From: Pontibacillus chungwhensis | GTDB lineage: Bacteria > Bacillota > Bacilli > Bacillales > BH030062 | DNA: 64,000 nucleotides | Assembly: GCF_030166655.1 (NCBI RefSeq) | Contig: NZ_CP126446.1 | Span: 3,782,001 to 3,846,000 of the forward strand | Direction of reading: 5' to 3' | In this document: positions 60,001 through 64,000 of the stretch, piece by piece | Numbering within the stretch: the first letter of the stretch is position 1 | How the letters are laid out: every line of letters begins with the position of its first letter | The notes under the pieces: generated by a model | The model's database searches: none | Told to the model about the DNA's origin: nothing | What the model saw: the letters and a program-made list of their open reading frames with translations, nothing else | Program-made: the position numbers and the translations under genes

Positions 60001-60618
60001 TTATGATTTTTGGGTTTGGGTCGCTTTTACGATGTGCCTGGGTTTGTTGGGTACTTCATGGTGATGGCGGCAACGAGGCTCATATGATTCGGAGGCACCG
60101 ACTAAGATGATCGGTTCGTCATATGAGGCAGGACGGCCATCAATTAAGCGCTGTGTCCGGGTTGCGGGGGATCCGCATACTGGACAGATTGCTGATAATT
60201 TCGTAACGGATTCACTGACTGCCATAAAGGTTGGCATACATCCAAACGGTTCTCCACGAAAATCTAGATCCAAACCGGCAACGATGACGCGGTGTCCTCG
60301 ATCAGCAAGGGTTTGAGCAACCTCAACGACATGATCATCGAAGAACTGAACTTCATCGATCCCTACAACATCTACATTTTCATCTACCACATCAAGAATC
60401 TCCGTTGAATGGTCTAATGGTCGAGCTAATACAGACGTTCCATTGTGACTCACGATGGAATCCTCTGCGTAACGGTTATCTAGAGCTGGTTTAAATACTT
60501 TTACGGAAAGGTTTCCGTATGTAGCACGGCGGACGCGGCGAATCAGCTCTTCTGATTTCCCTGAAAACATACTCCCACAAATCACTTCAATCCAACCGCT
60601 GTGTTTCATCACATGCAC
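60001..60618 (-). CDS. tdk: Thymidine kinase (class II)
   Basis: Phosphorylates thymidine to dTMP in pyrimidine salvage. Motifs: [14 protein letters not shown] (P-loop), [26 protein letters not shown], zinc cysteines in CPVCGSP and a later Cys-Arg-His-His, and [17 protein letters not shown] (thymidine lasso). The likely start is GTG 60618, since AAGGGAG lies 10 bases upstream and VHVMKHSGW aligns with MYIMKQSGW of B. subtilis. It gives 205 residues. Confidence 0.95.
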   Translation of the reverse strand: MHVMKHSGWIEVICGSMFSGKSEELIRRVRRATYGNLSVKVFKPALDNRYAEDSIVSHNGTSVLARPLDHSTEILDVVDENVDVVGIDEVQFFDDHVVEVAQTLADRGHRVIVAGLDLDFRGEPFGCMPTFMAVSESVTKLSAICPVCGSPATRTQRLIDGRPASYDEPIILVGASESYEPRCRHHHEVPNKPRHIVKATQTQKS

Positions 60619-60759
60619 AAGCCGGTCTCTCCCTTCTCTTCCTCGTTCCTTTTTCTTATCATGTACCACTTTGTTGGGTACTATCAAAACTCTATATCAA
60701 AAGGGGGAATCGCCTAATAACTGGTTTAAGAATTCACCCTTCAAGCTATTCATGGCATA

Positions 60760-60798
60760 AAAAAACAGGCAAAAGGTTAGACAATTTGCCTGTTTTTT
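60760..60798 (-). terminator. Terminator of the L31 gene
   Basis: The perfect 14-bp arms AAAAAACAGGCAAA and TTTGCCTGTTTTTT give a strong hairpin with a T run; 30 bases past the stop. Confidence 0.93.
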
Positions 60799-60827
60799 AT
60801 CTCCAAAACTAAGCGACGAATCGCAAC

Positions 60828-61073
60828 TTAGCCAAGGTTGTATTTTTTCTTAAAGCGATCTACACGGCCACCAGCTTTGTCAGCTTTTTGCTTACCAGTG
60901 TAGAATGGGTGTGAAGCTGAGCTAATTTCCACACGGATTAGAGGGTAAGTGTTACCATCTTCCCATTCAACAGTTTCATCAGAATGTAACGTTGAACCCG
61001 TTAGGAATTTGTAGTCAGAGCTCGTATCTAAGAATACGACCTTACGGTAATTCGGGTGAATTCCTTCCTTCAT
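60828..61073 (-). CDS. rpmE2: Ribosomal protein L31, type B (zinc-free)
   Basis: An 81-residue 50S protein with the type B pattern: [20 protein letters not shown], then [26 protein letters not shown] and [14 protein letters not shown]-like end. It contains no cysteine, so it cannot bind zinc. In B. subtilis this location between rho and tdk holds the zinc-binding rpmE, while the zinc-free paralogue (ytiA) is elsewhere under Zur control. Symbol given by type, not position. Confidence 0.93.
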   Translation of the reverse strand: MKEGIHPNYRKVVFLDTSSDYKFLTGSTLHSDETVEWEDGNTYPLIRVEISSASHPFYTGKQKADKAGGRVDRFKKKYNLG

Positions 61074-61205
61074 GCTTTTCCACTCCTTTTTGCCCTGCGT
61101 CCTTAGGAAACAGAGTTATTCTAAGAGGTTTTAATTGGCTGGATCGACCCAGCCGAACTTAAACTCACATAGAAAGATTATAACAGTAGCCCCTCTTAAA
61201 TGCAA
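61074..61205 (-). promoter_or_regulatory. Promoter and structured leader of the L31 gene
   Basis: Minus strand: -35 TTGCAT at 61205-61200, 17-bp spacer, -10 TATAAT at 61182-61177, start near 61170. The leader of about 97 bases can form GGCTGG/CCAGCC around GTCGAT, and CTTAG/CTAAG further on. It resembles r-protein leaders, possibly an L31 autoregulatory element. No Zur-box-like palindrome overlaps the promoter as far as I can see. Confidence 0.7.
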
Positions 61206-61264
61206 CAGCCATTCGACGACTTAAAAGGAGCTCTGTTTGTTTCAATATTTGCTATAAATCCTTG

Positions 61265-62554
61265 CTATGAACGACGTGAAGAGTTTTTACCCTTCATTTC
61301 TTCATCCATGAGTTGGAAAAATTCGTCGTTATTCTTCGAAGATTTCAAACGACGCAAGAAGCGGTCGACGAAGTCGTGCTGGTCGCCCATCGTTTTGCGG
61401 ATCGCCCAGATCTTCTCAAGATGCGGTTTTGGCAGGAGCAGTTCTTCTTTACGCGTACCTGAGCGCTTGATATCAATCGCAGGGAAGATACGGCGTTCTG
61501 CAAGAGAACGATCTAAGTGAAGCTCCATATTTCCGGTTCCTTTGAATTCTTCATAAATAACGTCGTCCATACGAGAGCCTGTATCAACAAGAGCTGTCGC
61601 CAGGATCGTTAGACTACCGCCTTCTTCGATATTACGGGCAGCACCGAAGAAACGTTTCGGACGGTGGAATGCCGCAGGGTCAATACCACCAGACAGCGTT
61701 CGTCCACTTGGCGGGATCACGAGGTTATAGGCACGAGCCAGACGCGTAATGCTATCCATTAAGATAATGACGTCTTTCTTATGCTCAACAAGACGCATTG
61801 CACGCTCTAGCACAAGCTCTGATACCTTAATATGGTTCTCTGGAACTTCATCAAATGTTGAACTGACAACATCCACATCCGGCTGAACAGAACGCTCAAT
61901 ATCCGTTACTTCTTCCGGACGCTCGTCTACAAGAAGGATGATTAACTTAGAATCAGGATGGTTTTGAGAGATGCTGTTTGCAATTTGTTTCAGTAGCATG
62001 GTTTTACCGGCTTTTGGTGGTGCTACTACAAGACCACGCTGACCGAAACCAACCGGTGTCATGAGGTCGATAATTCTCGTTGAAAGCTTTTTCGTCTCAG
62101 TTTCAAGTCCCATCATACGATCAGGATATAGTGGCGTTAGAGCCGGGAAGTGTACACGCTCTTTTGCGGAATCAGGGTCTTCGCCGTTAACAGCATCAAC
62201 GTGAAGAAGGCCATAGTAGCGCTCATTTTCTTTTGGCGGACGTACTTTACCCGACACCTTATCCCCATTTCGAAGATCGAAACGACGGATTTGTGACGCT
62301 GAAATATAAATATCTTCTGCACTTGGAGAGTAATTAATCGGACGTAAGAAACCAAAGCCTTCTGAAGGGATAATTTCTAGAATTCCGTCCATGAATAGGA
62401 AGCCATCTTTTTCAGCTTGCGCCTTTAAGATCGCAAAGATTAATTCTCGTTTCGTTAATTTCGCATAGTAAGAGACTTTATATTCACGTGCTAAGGAATA
62501 GAGTTCCTTTAAATTTAAGGTCTCAAGATGCGATATGGATAGTGAAACGGACAC
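61265..62554 (-). CDS. rho: Transcription termination factor Rho
   Basis: A hexameric RNA helicase of 429 residues. The N-terminal OB-fold has [20 protein letters not shown] for RNA binding; the ATPase core has [16 protein letters not shown] (Walker A), [16 protein letters not shown] (Walker B and R-loop) and [20 protein letters not shown] (Q/R-loops). It starts with GTG at 62554. No large insertion domain is present. Confidence 0.97.
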   Translation of the reverse strand: MSVSLSISHLETLNLKELYSLAREYKVSYYAKLTKRELIFAILKAQAEKDGFLFMDGILEIIPSEGFGFLRPINYSPSAEDIYISASQIRRFDLRNGDKVSGKVRPPKENERYYGLLHVDAVNGEDPDSAKERVHFPALTPLYPDRMMGLETETKKLSTRIIDLMTPVGFGQRGLVVAPPKAGKTMLLKQIANSISQNHPDSKLIILLVDERPEEVTDIERSVQPDVDVVSSTFDEVPENHIKVSELVLERAMRLVEHKKDVIILMDSITRLARAYNLVIPPSGRTLSGGIDPAAFHRPKRFFGAARNIEEGGSLTILATALVDTGSRMDDVIYEEFKGTGNMELHLDRSLAERRIFPAIDIKRSGTRKEELLLPKPHLEKIWAIRKTMGDQHDFVDRFLRRLKSSKNNDEFFQLMDEEMKGKNSSRRS

Positions 62555-62738
62555 AATATCACCACACCTATGTTTATTTATTTTTATAATCTATGAAAGG
62601 AAACAGTTCGAATATAGCTTCTGCAATGGATAAAAAATGGATCTTTTTTAATTGAAGGAAGTCTTTAGAAGCTAGAATAGAAGTTTGCCAACGGGGTTTA
62701 AAAAACGAATTTTTATGGATGCTTTTTAAACAACTATC

Positions 62739-62768
62739 ATTTTAACCCTAATCCATCTGTTTATTCAA
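62739..62768 (-). promoter_or_regulatory. Candidate rho promoter
   Basis: Minus strand: TTGAAT at 62768-62763, 18-bp spacer, TAAAAT at 62744-62739. It leaves a leader of about 180 bases, in line with the long autoregulated rho leader of B. subtilis. The 340-bp gap between rho and glpX holds nothing else clear. Confidence 0.4.
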
Positions 62769-62846
62769 CTCCAGATTAAAAAAAATGAGCGCACCCTTTA
62801 TGAGAGTGATTTTTAAGAGTAGAAGAAGAAGTTCTTTATGAATAGG

Positions 62847-62882
62847 TAAGCGACTACTCATACGTGATGAAGCAGTCGCTTA
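62847..62882 (-). terminator. Hairpin after glpX
   Basis: The arms TAAGCGACT and AGTCGCTTA are perfectly complementary over 9 bp with an 18-base loop, 12 bases past the stop. No T run follows on the minus strand, so termination strength is doubtful. Confidence 0.5.
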
Positions 62883-62893
62883 GTCTATCTTTT

Positions 62894-63862
62894 TTATGGT
62901 TTAATTACTAGATTTGGTTTCTTTTTCAGAGAATGGTCGCCATCTATAAAGCGAACCGTTCCTGATTTCGCGCGCATGACAACCGTTTGGGTCGTCGCAT
63001 GCACACCTTTGAACTGTACACCTCTGAGCAATTCACCATCTGTAACGCCTGTTGCGGCGAAAATGGCGTCGTCGCCTCCACAAAAGTCATCCATATGTAA
63101 CACTTTGTGAATATCATCGATGCCCATCTTCATACAACGTTCTTCTTGTTCAGCGTTCTCCGGGAGTAATTTCCCTTGAATTTCTCCACCTAAACATTTC
63201 AGAGCGGCTGCTGCTAAAACGCCTTCTGGAGCTCCTCCGCTTCCGAACAAAATATCTACGCCTGTATGATCGAATGCTGTATTGATCGCCGCTGCTACAT
63301 CTCCATCAGAAATGAGCTTAATGCGTGCGCCCGCCTGTCTGATCTCTTCGATCAACCCTTCGTGACGCTTTCTGTTCAATACAATGGCCACAACATCCTC
63401 GACATCTTTGTTCTTGGCTTTTGCCACTGCCTTTAAATTCTCTTCAACGGAAGCATTAATGTCGACTAAGCCGACTGCCTCCGGTCCAACGGCTAGTTTC
63501 TCCATGTACATATCTGGTGCGTGAAGAAGTTTACTATGATCAGCTACAGCGAGAACAGAAAGTGCATTCCACGTCCCTTGTGCCACGATGTTGGTTCCTT
63601 CTAAAGGATCAACCGCTACATCGACACGGGGGCCGTATCCATTTCCGAGCTTCTCTCCTATATAAAGCATAGGAGCCTCGTCCATTTCCCCTTCTCCGAT
63701 CACCACTGTGCCTTTCATTGGAATTGTATCAAAGACGTCACGCATAGCGCTTGTGGCTGCGTCATCCGCTTCATCTTTCTTTCCTCGTCCCATCCAGCGC
63801 GCTGACGCAAGCGCCGCGGCCTCTGTGACGCGTACTAATTCCATCGTTAAACTTCTTTCCAT
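62894..63862 (-). CDS. glpX: Fructose-1,6-bisphosphatase class II
   Basis: Hydrolyses fructose 1,6-bisphosphate in gluconeogenesis. It has 322 residues from the ATG at 63862 (GGGGAGGAATT upstream). Motifs: [15 protein letters not shown], the metal-site [39 protein letters not shown] and the C-terminal HLK-rich end. It lies upstream of rho on the same strand, where B. subtilis also carries glpX. Confidence 0.96.
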   Translation of the reverse strand: MERSLTMELVRVTEAAALASARWMGRGKKDEADDAATSAMRDVFDTIPMKGTVVIGEGEMDEAPMLYIGEKLGNGYGPRVDVAVDPLEGTNIVAQGTWNALSVLAVADHSKLLHAPDMYMEKLAVGPEAVGLVDINASVEENLKAVAKAKNKDVEDVVAIVLNRKRHEGLIEEIRQAGARIKLISDGDVAAAINTAFDHTGVDILFGSGGAPEGVLAAAALKCLGGEIQGKLLPENAEQEERCMKMGIDDIHKVLHMDDFCGGDDAIFAATGVTDGELLRGVQFKGVHATTQTVVMRAKSGTVRFIDGDHSLKKKPNLVIKP

Positions 63863-63882
63863 GGTAATTCCTCCCCTTGTTT

Positions 63883-63939
63883 GTAAGCGTGGCTTAAGAG
63901 AAGCTCCCTCCCACAAGAGCCTCTCCCCTCACGCTTTAC
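63883..63939 (-). promoter_or_regulatory. Leader hairpin upstream of glpX
   Basis: A two-part hairpin just before the glpX Shine-Dalgarno: the outer arms GTAAGCGTG and CACGC-T-TTAC (one bulge) enclose the inner arms GAGAAGCTC and GAGCCTCTC (one wobble). It may end the upstream gene's transcript or regulate glpX translation; which one is not clear. Confidence 0.45.
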
Positions 63940-64000
63940 GTTGGTTGATCACCCACATCTCCATGGAACACACGTTTAAGAATTTTGAAATTGTTCGATT

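Noticed and set aside
63936-64000. Possible 3' end of another minus-strand gene at the right edge (ending FHGDVGDQPT)
   Set aside because: Only about 21 codons are visible, a second frame is also open, and I cannot match it to the expected neighbours, so it is not called.

Overview
This window looks like chromosome from an endospore-forming, flagellated Bacillaceae bacterium, probably a moderately halophilic or marine one of the Halobacillus/Pontibacillus sort (genus is inference). The evidence is strong Gram-positive Shine-Dalgarno sites, sporulation genes (spoIIID, spoIIQ, spoIID, spoIIR), flagellar rod genes, a comK homologue, and a gene order that follows the Bacillus subtilis block rho-rpmE-tdk-prfA-prmC-spoIIR-ywlB-ywlC-mntP-ywlE-rpiB-ywlG-glyA-upp-mnaA-atp-ywmB-murAA-spoIID-spoIIQ-spoIIID-mbl-flhOP-fabZ. 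Almost all of that block is on the minus strand.

Layout. 0-8.7 kb is a cell-wall glycan locus. A ManNAc transferase (tagA) and a UDP-ManNAc-dehydrogenase-like gene are on minus; divergent from them are a CsaB pyruvyl transferase, a GT4 glycosyltransferase, a MurJ-family flippase and an exported protein of unknown function. MnaA at 39-40 kb would supply UDP-ManNAc, so these genes could together build a pyruvylated, ManNAc/ManNAcA-containing secondary wall polymer. 9.1-14.4 kb holds a TetR-regulated RND efflux operon with a clear promoter and operator. 14.4-17 kb holds a short comK, a small putative motility protein and an acidic lipoprotein. 17-28 kb holds fabZ, flhP/flhO, mbl, spoIIID, an AimR-like peptide-receptor gene, spoIIQ, spoIID, murA, ywmB and ywzB. 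28.4-35.8 kb is a complete F1Fo ATP synthase operon (atpZ-I-B-E-F-H-A-G-D-C) behind a near-consensus promoter. 36-48 kb holds a Vpr-like subtilisin, mnaA, upp, hemAT with a sigma-D promoter, glyA, ywlG, rpiB, a chemoreceptor and the protein-arginine phosphatase ywlE. 48-53 kb is an accessory insert: two tandem zinc-ribbon/WG-repeat membrane proteins and a rhodanese-persulfide dioxygenase with a TauE/SafE exporter. 53-64 kb returns to the core: mntP, ywlC, ohr, a ywlB-like gene, spoIIR, prmC, prfA, a YhcN-family lipoprotein, tdk, a zinc-free L31 gene, rho and glpX.

The most unusual content is intergenic. Three repeat systems fill nearly every long gap. (1) Five arrays are built on a monomer of about 21 bp (8.8, 16.5, 25.0, 36.2 and 42.7 kb). 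Two have higher-order periods: about 62 bp, and exactly 182 bp. (2) A 37-bp family with a GTGTCTGACAC core occurs at about ten sites, in up to six tandem copies. (3) Four copies of a GC-rich palindromic element of about 110-180 bp have outer arms that differ between copies but remain self-complementary within each. A DnaA-box cluster lies between ohr and the ywlB-like gene. I saw no rRNA, tRNA, insertion sequence, prophage or CRISPR array.
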